From Cohnella cholangitidis (lineage in GTDB: Bacteria; Bacillota; Bacilli; Paenibacillales; Paenibacillaceae), in assembly GCF_014107495.1 (NCBI RefSeq), contig NZ_CP041969.1, positions 1,116,001 through 1,180,000 on the forward strand: DNA of 64,000 nt, given 5' to 3'. Numbering within the stretch: the first letter of the stretch is position 1; each line of letters opens with the position of its first letter. Shown piece by piece: positions 57,313-64,000 of the stretch. Both the position numbers and the translations under genes were made by a program. The notes beneath the pieces are model-generated. The model saw nothing but the letters and a program-made list of their open reading frames with translations. It was not told where the DNA came from and did no database searches.

Positions 57313-57360
57313 AATAAAGGCTGTATCCGGTCCTTCAGCGGGACCGGTACAGCCTTTATT
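57313..57360. terminator. Bidirectional terminator
   Basis: AATAAAGGCTGTA-T-CCGGTCC against GGGACCGGTACAGCCTTTATT. It separates the convergent kinase and membrane-protein genes. Confidence 0.88.
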
Positions 57361-57370
57361 CGCGGTTAAT

Positions 57371-58090
57371 TTACGTAATGATCGTATATACCAAGAATAG
57401 CAAAAACATATAAGCCGCTACGGAATAGACGATATATAGAAATCTGCGTTCCCTGCTTACCTGGTGAAGCTCTTCCGCCTGAGTAACGACTAACAGCAAG
57501 TTAATGAGCAGCAGAATAACTCCGATCAGCATGGACAGTTGCAACGATACGAAGGCGACGACGCCGGATACGATCCAGCCAGCCCCGAATAATAGCTGCG
57601 TGCTTCCGTGGAACGTTACGGCTTCCATCCAGCTGCGTTTGGCTCCTCCAAGCCAATTGCCGACCAGCGTCAGCGAGCCGACGAGCAGCGCGATGGAAAA
57701 TATACCGATGACCAAATATTTGCCAGGCGTCGTGAACCCGAGCAAGCTCAGGAAAACGAGATTCCCGAGGCCGCCGAACAAATCGTTCTTAATCTCCTCT
57801 TGTATGGCCCAAATCCAGAAGAAAAATCCGATAACCCCTACCCCGGCGCCGATGGCTCCGTAAATCCATTCCGTAAGCGGCTGAAGCTTTAAGGCCGCCG
57901 AAGGGTTTTTCACTAGCTCCAGCAGCTTCTGCACATCGATTCCGTTCGCCGGGGCGCTTTGCGTCACGCTCCCTGCGTTCGGCAATGGCGTAGGCGCGCC
58001 CTCCGCGGCCGCTGCCGCGGTCTGAAGCTCGCCTTGCTCCCGTATTTCCTCTTTGCGTAATTCCGGCTGATTCGAATCCTGGTCGGGCAT
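57371..58090 (-). CDS. Yip1-like polytopic membrane protein
   Basis: Protein of about 239 residues. The N-terminal 75 residues are acidic, Ala/Pro-rich and probably disordered. Five predicted transmembrane helices follow (about 85-105, 115-130, 135-155, 170-200, 210-235). The overall layout recalls Yip1-domain proteins of Gram-positive bacteria, but the match is by eye only. ATG 58090 has GGAGG 10 nt upstream. Function unknown. Confidence 0.7.
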   Translation of the reverse strand: MPDQDSNQPELRKEEIREQGELQTAAAAAEGAPTPLPNAGSVTQSAPANGIDVQKLLELVKNPSAALKLQPLTEWIYGAIGAGVGVIGFFFWIWAIQEEIKNDLFGGLGNLVFLSLLGFTTPGKYLVIGIFSIALLVGSLTLVGNWLGGAKRSWMEAVTFHGSTQLLFGAGWIVSGVVAFVSLQLSMLIGVILLLINLLLVVTQAEELHQVSRERRFLYIVYSVAAYMFLLFLVYTIIT

Positions 58091-58167
58091 GTCGAATTTT
58101 CCTCCTCGGAACAACTTAGGAATATTTTACCTAAATCCACTTGTTCGACGAGAAGTGTTAATATCCT

Positions 58168-59970
58168 TTAATTTTGTAACATTTTCAATTGATAGAACTC
58201 GCCCTTCCGCTCCATCAGCTCTTCATAGGTACCGATCTCCACGCACTGGCCTTGCTTCATGACGACGATGCGGTCGGCATCCCGGATCGTCGATAGGCGG
58301 TGAGCGACGATGAACGTCGTGCGCCCCGCGATCAGCTGTTTCATCGCTTGCTGTACGTGATATTCGGATTCGTTATCGAGCGCGGACGTCGCTTCGTCCA
58401 GCAGAATGACTTTAGGATTGCGGACTAGCGCCCTTGCGATCGCAATCCGCTGCCGTTGCCCGCCGGATAGCCGCCCGCCATGCTCTCCGACCGGCGTATC
58501 GAGTCCCTCGGGCAATTGCGCGATGACGTCCTCCAGATGAGTCATGCGGATAACGTCTTCCAGCAGTTCGTCGCTGACCGTCGGCAGGCCGTACGTGATG
58601 TTCTCCCGGATCGTGCCGGAGAAGAGCACCGTATTCTGGTGCACGACCGCAATATGCTTGCGATAGGCAATCATGTCCAACTCGTCCATCGGAATGCCGT
58701 CGATTTTCACTTGCCCTTGAATCGGCCGATTAAACCCGATGACCAGATTGAGCACCGTCGATTTCCCGGCTCCCGAAGCTCCGACTAGGGCAATACTCTC
58801 GCCTGCCTTAACCTCCAAGTTGAAATCCGACAAAATATGCCGGTCGGAATTCGGATATCCGAACTCGATGTTATCGAAATGGAATTGGCCTTTAACCGAT
58901 TCGACCTTTCTTTTGCCTTGGTAGGCTTCCGTATCTTTCGACAGAAGGATTTCGGTTACCGAATAGATCGACTCGAAGCCTTTGGCGATGTTCGGATAGA
59001 CGTTGAGCAATTGCGTGATCGAGTTCAAGATCATGCCGAAGAACGATTGGTATAGCACGACGTCGCCGACGGGAATTTTCCCCTTGAGCGCGAGCCAAAC
59101 CGTGAACCCGAGGCAAAGCACTTGGAAGAGCTGAAAGGTTACCCATGCGGAAGAACCGAAATAAGCTTCCACGATATCCAGCTTGTAACCTTTCGTGCGC
59201 AAATGGGTCAGCGTATTGTCGATCTTCTTGATCTCCGTTTGCTCGAGGCCGTGTGCTCTCGTGACCGGCATCATTCCGACCATTTCGGACACTTGCCCGG
59301 ACATCGTCTCGATCTGCTTGCGAAATTCCATGTTCGAGCGCCTGATCTTCTTGCGGAAGAAGGAAATGACGAACAACGCCGTTGGAATCGTGAGGACGAA
59401 AAAGCCCATAACCGTCAAATTCCGCGAAGCGGTAATGACAATGGCGACGATCACGCTAAGAATAGCGGGAAAAACGGACAACATGAATTGCTTGGATAGA
59501 AATTCGATCGCTTCGACGTCGCGAAGCACTTTGGCTTGCAGCTTGCCCGCGGCAAGTTCCCCGTGCGCGGACATCGACAACCGTTGCAGCTTGCGAACGA
59601 GCGTGCTTCGCAATCCCGCTTCCACGAAGCGGATCGCCTTGCTCATATAGCCGATATGGAGCACTTGTGTCGGAATGTTCTGAATGATGACGACGGACAA
59701 AATGATGATGTTCCACCACAACGTCTCCATCCCGTATTTGTCGGGGTTCGACGCCATGTTGATTAGATTCGCCGTTACGATCGGAAGGATATAGATCGGC
59801 GAATGTTTGATCAAGAAAAACAAGATGGAAAGCAATAGCTTGGTCCAATGCTGCCTGTACAGCACGAACAACAGCCTAACCGGCTTACGCTCGGTCAATG
59901 AATCATCGTTCAATAGATGCTCAAAGCCGTAAGAGTGGGATTCGTTTCGGTTCATCGTGGCGGATTGCAA
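58168..59970 (-). CDS. ABC exporter with fused membrane and ATPase domains
   Basis: Half-transporter of about 600 residues that would work as a homodimer. The membrane domain (about 30-315) has six helices. The ATPase domain (about 355-595) has Walker A GASGAGKST, Q-loop VVHQNTVLFSG, signature RLSGGQRQR, Walker [13 protein letters not shown] and H-loop VAHRLST. The frame opens at 60015. TTG 59970 has GAGGAG 9 nt upstream, and ATG 59955 is the next choice. It belongs to the lipid/multidrug exporter group; substrate unknown. Confidence 0.9.
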   Translation of the reverse strand: MQSATMNRNESHSYGFEHLLNDDSLTERKPVRLLFVLYRQHWTKLLLSILFFLIKHSPIYILPIVTANLINMASNPDKYGMETLWWNIIILSVVIIQNIPTQVLHIGYMSKAIRFVEAGLRSTLVRKLQRLSMSAHGELAAGKLQAKVLRDVEAIEFLSKQFMLSVFPAILSVIVAIVITASRNLTVMGFFVLTIPTALFVISFFRKKIRRSNMEFRKQIETMSGQVSEMVGMMPVTRAHGLEQTEIKKIDNTLTHLRTKGYKLDIVEAYFGSSAWVTFQLFQVLCLGFTVWLALKGKIPVGDVVLYQSFFGMILNSITQLLNVYPNIAKGFESIYSVTEILLSKDTEAYQGKRKVESVKGQFHFDNIEFGYPNSDRHILSDFNLEVKAGESIALVGASGAGKSTVLNLVIGFNRPIQGQVKIDGIPMDELDMIAYRKHIAVVHQNTVLFSGTIRENITYGLPTVSDELLEDVIRMTHLEDVIAQLPEGLDTPVGEHGGRLSGGQRQRIAIARALVRNPKVILLDEATSALDNESEYHVQQAMKQLIAGRTTFIVAHRLSTIRDADRIVVMKQGQCVEIGTYEELMERKGEFYQLKMLQN

Positions 59971-60091
59971 AATGTGTCTCTCCTCTGAACGCGCGTTTAT
60001 GACTTTCATTTTCATTCATTTCCGCAACGATGTAAACCCCTTCGAATTGTTTTTTTATTGTGTTTTATTGTGTTTTTTCCTTCGTTTGTCC

Positions 60092-60814
60092 TCACCAAGG
60101 CAGACGATTCCCGAGCAGATCCACGTAAGAGGGTTGATCGGAAACGTAATGTTCGGGACGATCGGCAAGCTCCAGGATGTGCGCCGCGGACTGCGCCGGC
60201 GTGTAGGTCGCCGCCGCGTCCAGCTTGCCTTGCATATGCGTCTGAACCCATCCCGGATGAACGGACAACAGTTGAACTCCAAGCGGATTCAGTTGGTTAT
60301 GAAGCAACGCCGTTTGCATGTTAAGCGCGGCTTTCGACATGCTGTAGGCGAACCAGTTCGTCCGATAACAATTGCCGATGCTGCCCGCTTCCGAGGAAAT
60401 GTTCAGAATCGTCTTTCCATCCGATTGAAGCACGCGATCCAGCAAAGCCTGCGTCACCCTTAACGATCCTATGGCATTCACGTTATATACGTCGAGCATC
60501 TCTTGGTACGGCAACTCGTCGAAAATCGTTCTCTCGATATCGCCAAGCCTCGCCGCATTATTGATAAGCAAATCGATTCGGTCGGTCCTTTCGCCGATCC
60601 ATTTCGCAGCCTCGTTTACGCTGCGATCTTGAGAAACATCCATATGTACGGTATAGAGATAAGCGGCATGCCGCTTGCCTAATTCCGATAGCCCCTCGCT
60701 ATCCGCCGTTTCGAATCGTCCTGCGAACACCTTATACCCTCTGTTCAACAAACCGGAGGTCAACGCCAGCCCCAACCCGTGATCCGTCCCCGTTACGCAG
60801 GCGACTTTATCCAT
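60092..60814 (-). CDS. Short-chain dehydrogenase/reductase
   Basis: NAD(P)-dependent oxidoreductase of 240 residues. The cofactor motif is TGTDHGLGLAL (residues 8-18, a TGxxxGxG variant), NNAA is in LLINNAARLGD, and the catalytic Ser-Tyr-Lys are in ISSEAGS and YSMSKAALN. The C-terminus is typical for SDRs. Substrate unknown. It lies downstream of the oxidase operon, separated by a terminator. Confidence 0.88.
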   Translation of the reverse strand: MDKVACVTGTDHGLGLALTSGLLNRGYKVFAGRFETADSEGLSELGKRHAAYLYTVHMDVSQDRSVNEAAKWIGERTDRIDLLINNAARLGDIERTIFDELPYQEMLDVYNVNAIGSLRVTQALLDRVLQSDGKTILNISSEAGSIGNCYRTNWFAYSMSKAALNMQTALLHNQLNPLGVQLLSVHPGWVQTHMQGKLDAAATYTPAQSAAHILELADRPEHYVSDQPSYVDLLGNRLPW

Positions 60815-60909
60815 TTTTATTCCTCCTTAACGTCGATAGCTATATCAAGTATAAGAGATGATTCGCTTGATCTCCATTCCAACGTGGCGCGAACAAACCA
60901 AGTTGAACG

Positions 60910-60950
60910 AAAAAAAGGCCGGGCATTCCCTAACCGGGAATGGCCAGCCT
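60910..60950 (-). terminator. Intrinsic terminator of ba3 oxidase operon
   Basis: AAGGC..CATTCCC-GGTTA-GGGAATG..GGCCTT stem followed on the minus strand by T7. Confidence 0.85.
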
Positions 60951-60971
60951 TATACGCTCCAAAAGCTCTTA

Positions 60972-62624
60972 TTACCAAGTCACGTACCCCGGAGATCCCG
61001 GCGTCGTATTGCCGATCAAGTCGATGACCGGAATCGTGTACGCGATTAAGATCAGCACGACGGTAAGCGTAATCCACAGCTTCCAATTTTCCAGAAACCG
61101 CGGCGTCGGTTCGGAGCCCTCGGACACCTCGCCGATCGGGTATTCCGTCTCTCCCTTAGGAGCTCGCATTAAGGAATAAATATTGTAAATAATCAGCAGC
61201 ACTCCGATGAACAGGATGATGCCTCCGATCGCCATCGCCACATGATACGGCATCCATAGCACGGCGTCCGGATGATCGTCGTAAGTATTGTAAGCCGTAC
61301 GTCTAGGCGAGCCTAGCAAACCGACCGTGTGCATGGAGCCCGACATGAAGAACATGCCGATGCACCAGATCAAAGTCTGTATAATGCCCAGCTTGTTCAT
61401 TCGCGGCGTAAGCACGCGACCCGTTACGACCGGAATCAGCCAGTATACGATGCCGAAGAACGTAAGCGCGACGCTTGTCGCGACCGTGAGATGGAAGTGT
61501 CCCGTTACCCACAGCGTATTATGAACGACGGCGTTCATCTGGTTACTGGCGTTAACCAAACCGCCGGCGCCAGCCGGGATGAAGATCAGCATCCCCATGA
61601 ACGGCGCGAAAAATCTGACGTCTTTCCACGGCAATACTTTGACCCATCCGAACAGCCCTTTAGCGCCTTTGGACCTGCCGTTAAGCTCGAAGGTAGCGAA
61701 CAGGGAGAAAGCCGTCATTAGCGACGGAATGACAACCATGAACGTCAAGACTACCTGCAAGTATTTCCAGAAGTGGCTAATGCCCGGCTCCATCAATTGA
61801 TGGTGGAAACCGACCGGAATCGAGAACAACAAGAACAATGCGAAAGACATACGGGCTAGCGCGTCGCTGAATATTTTGCCCCCGATGATTTTCGGAATAA
61901 TGACGTACCAGCACATATACGCCGGCAGCAGCCAGAAGTAGACGAGCGGGTGACCGAAAAACCAGAATAACGTCCGGCTTAACACCACGTTAACCGTGTC
62001 CACCCAACCGAAAGACCACGGGATGAGCTGTACGACTACCTCAAGAGCTACCCCGATCGTGGCGATCTGCCACAACAGCATCGTCATTACGGACATGTAG
62101 CCGAATAGCGGAGACAGCTTGCCTTTGTTGCTTTTTTTCCACCGAGCATATTGGTACATGATCCCGTAACCGCTTAGCCAACTGCCGATGACGACAAGCG
62201 CTAGGGCAACGTAGAAGTATGGGGATGCCTTCATCGGGGCGTAGAACGTGTAGAGTACGCTCGCTTTGCCGAGAAGAATGACGATGACCCCGATGATCGT
62301 GCCGACGGACATGAGGAAAAATCCGAGCCAGCCCAATTTCTTCGTCCGCGGAAGGAGCTTTCCTCCCAACGTCTGGGAGATGCCGGAGTACAGGAATCCG
62401 ACGATGAAGTAAGTCGTGAAGATAAGCGCCATCAGCACGCCATGCGCGGTGAGCAGCTCGTAATATCCGATATTGGCGGGTAAAGTGATCGTACCGCCTT
62501 TAACCATCCCTTGCAGCATGCCTGCAATGCCTCCGAGCAACAGCGCTCCGAACGCGAACAGGATATGGGCAAGCACCAGTCGGCCGTCTTGGCGGTCGAA
62601 CGGCTTAGTTTGAGTCGTAGTCAT
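60972..62624 (-). CDS. cbaA: ba3-type cytochrome c oxidase subunit I
   Basis: Haem-copper oxygen reductase, catalytic subunit, 550 residues and about 13 transmembrane helices. Haem and CuB ligands are visible: YELLTAHGVLMAL (His), FFGHPLVYFWLLPAY (HPxVY), VGFHHQLMEPG (His-His) and VTGHFHLTVATSVAL (HxH). The short N-terminus and overall layout point to the B-type (ba3) group, which uses a single proton channel. It is the last gene of the 2A - subunit II - subunit I operon. Confidence 0.93.
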   Translation of the reverse strand: MTTTQTKPFDRQDGRLVLAHILFAFGALLLGGIAGMLQGMVKGGTITLPANIGYYELLTAHGVLMALIFTTYFIVGFLYSGISQTLGGKLLPRTKKLGWLGFFLMSVGTIIGVIVILLGKASVLYTFYAPMKASPYFYVALALVVIGSWLSGYGIMYQYARWKKSNKGKLSPLFGYMSVMTMLLWQIATIGVALEVVVQLIPWSFGWVDTVNVVLSRTLFWFFGHPLVYFWLLPAYMCWYVIIPKIIGGKIFSDALARMSFALFLLFSIPVGFHHQLMEPGISHFWKYLQVVLTFMVVIPSLMTAFSLFATFELNGRSKGAKGLFGWVKVLPWKDVRFFAPFMGMLIFIPAGAGGLVNASNQMNAVVHNTLWVTGHFHLTVATSVALTFFGIVYWLIPVVTGRVLTPRMNKLGIIQTLIWCIGMFFMSGSMHTVGLLGSPRRTAYNTYDDHPDAVLWMPYHVAMAIGGIILFIGVLLIIYNIYSLMRAPKGETEYPIGEVSEGSEPTPRFLENWKLWITLTVVLILIAYTIPVIDLIGNTTPGSPGYVTW

Positions 62625-62637
62625 GGGATGCGGCCTC

Positions 62638-63110
62638 CTATTTCACCACGAGGGTGGTTTTCATCATTTCATGGGCAATCCCGCAATACTCGTTGCATAG
62701 GATCAAATATTCGCCTGGCTTGGCGAACGTATGGGTTACCTGGCTGATTTCGCCCGGAGTAACCATGACGTTGACGTTCGTGCCCGGAATTTCGAAGCCG
62801 TGAACGACATCCGACGAGGTGACTTTGAAGTGGACCGTGGCGCGGCCGGCACTTCCATCGGTTCCATCGGATCGTAGCCGAACGCGTACGCGACCATTAC
62901 CGCTTCGTATTCGTTATCCCCGATCTTCTTTAATTCGGGCTTGTCGAACGGAGCCGTCTGGCTTACTTTCGTAGGGTCGATATGATGAACGTGTTCATTG
63001 GGCGGCGCGATCCCTTGCGAGAACGTCATGATTCCTAGCACGAGCAAGAATACGGCCAGCATGGACACCCCGATGCCGAGCCAGATTTTCTCCAGTCGAT
63101 GCATGTGCAT
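62638..63110 (-). pseudogene. cbaB: ba3 oxidase subunit II, frameshifted CuA subunit
   Basis: The N-terminal frame (from ATG 63110, with GGGGG 10 nt upstream) gives a membrane anchor (LEKIWLGIGVSMLAVFLLVL, about 6-27) and reads into FGYDPMEPMEVPA. It then leaves the family pattern. From about 62845 another frame continues with TVHFKVTSSDVVHGFEIPG and the CuA ligands CNEYCGIAHEMM, to the TAG at 62638. The junction lies in GC-rich GGCCGCGCC; a loss of one or four bases in a GGCC repeat would explain it. It is either a real lesion or a sequence/assembly error. The product is needed for electron entry into subunit I. Confidence 0.88.
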
Positions 63111-63129
63111 ATTGTGTCTTCCCCCTTAT

Positions 63130-63291
63130 CTAATCTCGTGCGATGAATAATAAGAAAATCCCAATCCAGACAAGCGCCAAAAAGGCTCCCAGCAGCAATA
63201 CCGATACGAAAGTTCCTTTGAGCGGCTGATCTTTCGAATCGGGTGCAGAGCTAGTTTCATTCGGCTTAGCTGCCGTTCGTTCATCACGCAT
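63130..63291 (-). CDS. Cytochrome c oxidase subunit 2A
   Basis: Small one-helix subunit of 53 residues, starting MRDERTAAKPNET and ending IFLLFIARD. The transmembrane helix (about 28-50) has the LLLGAFLALVWIGIFLLF character of subunit IIa of ba3 oxidases. AGGAGG lies 8 nt before ATG 63291. It is the first gene of the oxidase operon; a longer overlapping frame at 63126-63365 is out of phase and not real. Confidence 0.85.
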   Translation of the reverse strand: MRDERTAAKPNETSSAPDSKDQPLKGTFVSVLLLGAFLALVWIGIFLLFIARD

Positions 63292-63316
63292 TCCGGATTC
63301 CTCCTGATCTCAAGTT

Positions 63317-63366
63317 TGTTTTCATTGTAGAAATTTTCGACAACTTGCACTGTGATAATTGTCACG
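63317..63366 (-). promoter_or_regulatory. Crp/Fnr-type operator and promoter of ba3 oxidase operon
   Basis: Palindrome TGTGA-TAATTG-TCACG (63351-63366), near the TGTGA-N6-TCACA consensus. Minus-strand -10 TACAAT lies at 63329-63324, predicting a start at about 63317. The palindrome centre is then at -41.5, the classic class II activator position, and no good -35 is present, as expected. Confidence 0.65.
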
Positions 63367-63466
63367 GGATTTCGACATCGATTGTGGACGATTTGTTACA
63401 TGGCTGTCGGGCGATCTGACGGCGGTACGGGGAAAAGTAGCGGAGCGGATGCTCCAGCGGCTGGCT

Positions 63467-63660
63467 CCAATAGCGTTATGCCATAATGCTATTGGACAAT
63501 AACGAGGGGGGTTGGGCGCAAATAAAGTGATGGCGTAACGCTATAAGACTAGACTCAACGCATTACCGGCGTTTGCTGCACAATAGCGTTATTCCATAAA
63601 GCTACCTCGCGTCTCAAGCTGCGTTCCGGAATGCTTAACGTTATGCCATCATCTTATTTG
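63467..63660. repeat. Dispersed palindromic intergenic repeat, right cluster
   Basis: It contains a 29-bp near-perfect palindrome CCAATAGCGTTATG-C-CATAATGCTATTGG (63467-63495) and partial copies: AAATAAAGTGATGGCGTAACGCTA near 63520 (given in parts), CAATAGCGTTATTCCATAAAGCTA near 63581, and, inverted, TCCGGAATGCTTAACGTTATG near 63627. It is related to 3489-3578. The flanking 63367-63466 shows nothing else. Confidence 0.7.
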
Positions 63661-63669
63661 TCGCAGCGT

Positions 63670-63706
63670 AAAAACCCCCATCGCCGGGCGAGCCGACGAT
63701 GGGGAT
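63670..63706 (-). terminator. Intrinsic terminator after cupredoxin gene
   Basis: CCCCATCG..CGATGGGG stem with an inner GGCTCGCC, followed on the minus strand by GTTTTTACG. Confidence 0.88.
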
Positions 63707-63732
63707 TGAGAGGTTATCTTCTTGCTTCAAGT

Positions 63733-64000
63733 TTATTCCACGATCAGCTTGCCGACCATATCGTTATGGCCTTTGCCGCAGAAAATGGAACAAATATATT
63801 TGAATTCTCCGGCTTTGTCGGCTACGAAAGTAACGGTAGCGTTCCCTTTGATTTCCTTATCGTAGCCTTCGATTTTGATGGCATGGTTACCTTGGCTGTT
63901 TTTGAGCGTAATGCTGACTTCCTCGCCCTTTTTCACTTTGATCTCTTCTTGGTCGAACTTAAAGTTCGTGGCATCGATCGTGATCGCTTTCGCCGCGCCG
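63733..64000 (-). CDS. CuA-type cupredoxin domain protein, N-terminus cut by window edge
   Basis: Open frame that continues past the right edge; only the last 88 residues are visible. They form a cupredoxin barrel: AITIDATNFKFDQEEIKV, VSITLKNSQGNHAIKI and the copper-binding CSIFCGKGHNDMVGKLIVE. The CxxxCGxGHxxM pattern and the upstream His match the CuA site of cytochrome oxidase subunit II. It could be a small electron carrier or an accessory to the nearby oxidase. A signal peptide may lie outside the window. Confidence 0.82.
   Translation of the reverse strand, partial: GAAKAITIDATNFKFDQEEIKVKKGEEVSITLKNSQGNHAIKIEGYDKEIKGNATVTFVADKAGEFKYICSIFCGKGHNDMVGKLIVE

Noticed and set aside
63126-63365. 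79-codon minus-strand frame
   Set aside because: It overlaps the 53-residue subunit 2A in another phase; subunit 2A has the AGGAGG site and a proper transmembrane helix.

Overview
The window is chromosomal DNA of a spore-forming, Gram-positive bacterium of the order Bacillales, most likely family Paenibacillaceae (Cohnella/Paenibacillus-like). The evidence is a gerA-gerB-gerC spore germination operon, YtrH/YtrI/YtpI/YtoI homologues around dnaE, a citZ-icd-mdh operon, PhoP/PhoR, strong AGGAGG-type ribosome binding sites with several GTG/TTG starts, and roughly balanced GC content. No rRNA, tRNA, prophage or insertion sequence was recognised. Most genes lie on the minus strand.

Layout. 1-3.3 kb: two neighbouring c-di-GMP related genes; the first runs off the left edge. 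3.6-4.2 kb: a broken copy of a DUF559-like gene whose intact paralogue is at 26.1-26.8 kb. 4.4-17.5 kb: a phosphate block with pstS1-pstC1-pstA1-pstB-phoU, a second pstS2-pstC2-pstA2 set without its own ATPase and led by a secreted stalk/propeller protein, a CBS/methyl-accepting signalling protein, and phoX-tatA-tatC (a Tat-exported phosphatase with its own translocase). 17.6-25.9 kb: sugar oxidoreductase and epimerase genes, the ger operon, a second oxidoreductase and a divergent AraC regulator. 27.3-31.5 kb: phoR and phoP with class I fumarase upstream. 31.6-35.5 kb: YfbR-like nucleotidase, two secreted proteins, an MFS transporter and a membrane protein. 35.6-39.5 kb: citZ-icd-mdh. 39.9-43.5 kb: convergent ppx and ppk. 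43.7-48.6 kb: fxsA, a thioesterase, pyk, accA, accD and a small protein. 49.4-55.8 kb: dnaE, ytrH-ytrI, ytpI, ytoI. 56-60.8 kb: an orphan AgrC/GHKL-type kinase, a membrane protein, an ABC exporter and an SDR enzyme. 61-64 kb: a ba3-type cytochrome oxidase operon (subunit 2A, frameshifted subunit II, subunit I) and a CuA-type cupredoxin cut by the right edge.

The unifying theme is phosphate. I find PhoP-type boxes (TTNACA-like hexamers, mostly phased every 11 bp) before pstS1, the stalk-pst2 operon, phoX-tatAC, phoP and ppk. In all five, the promoter-proximal hexamer lies 9 nt before a plausible -10. The window therefore encodes sensing (PhoR/PhoP), uptake (two Pst permeases), scavenging (PhoX via Tat) and storage (Ppk/Ppx) under one apparent regulatory grammar. 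A separate Crp/Fnr-type palindrome sits at about -41.5 of a predicted promoter of the ba3 oxidase operon.

Non-coding structure is rich. There are two arrays of 51-bp tandem repeats (7 and 9 units) built from 6-3-6 palindromes, a dispersed palindromic repeat family at both ends of the window, post-first-gene hairpins in the two pst operons and the citZ operon, and many intrinsic terminators.
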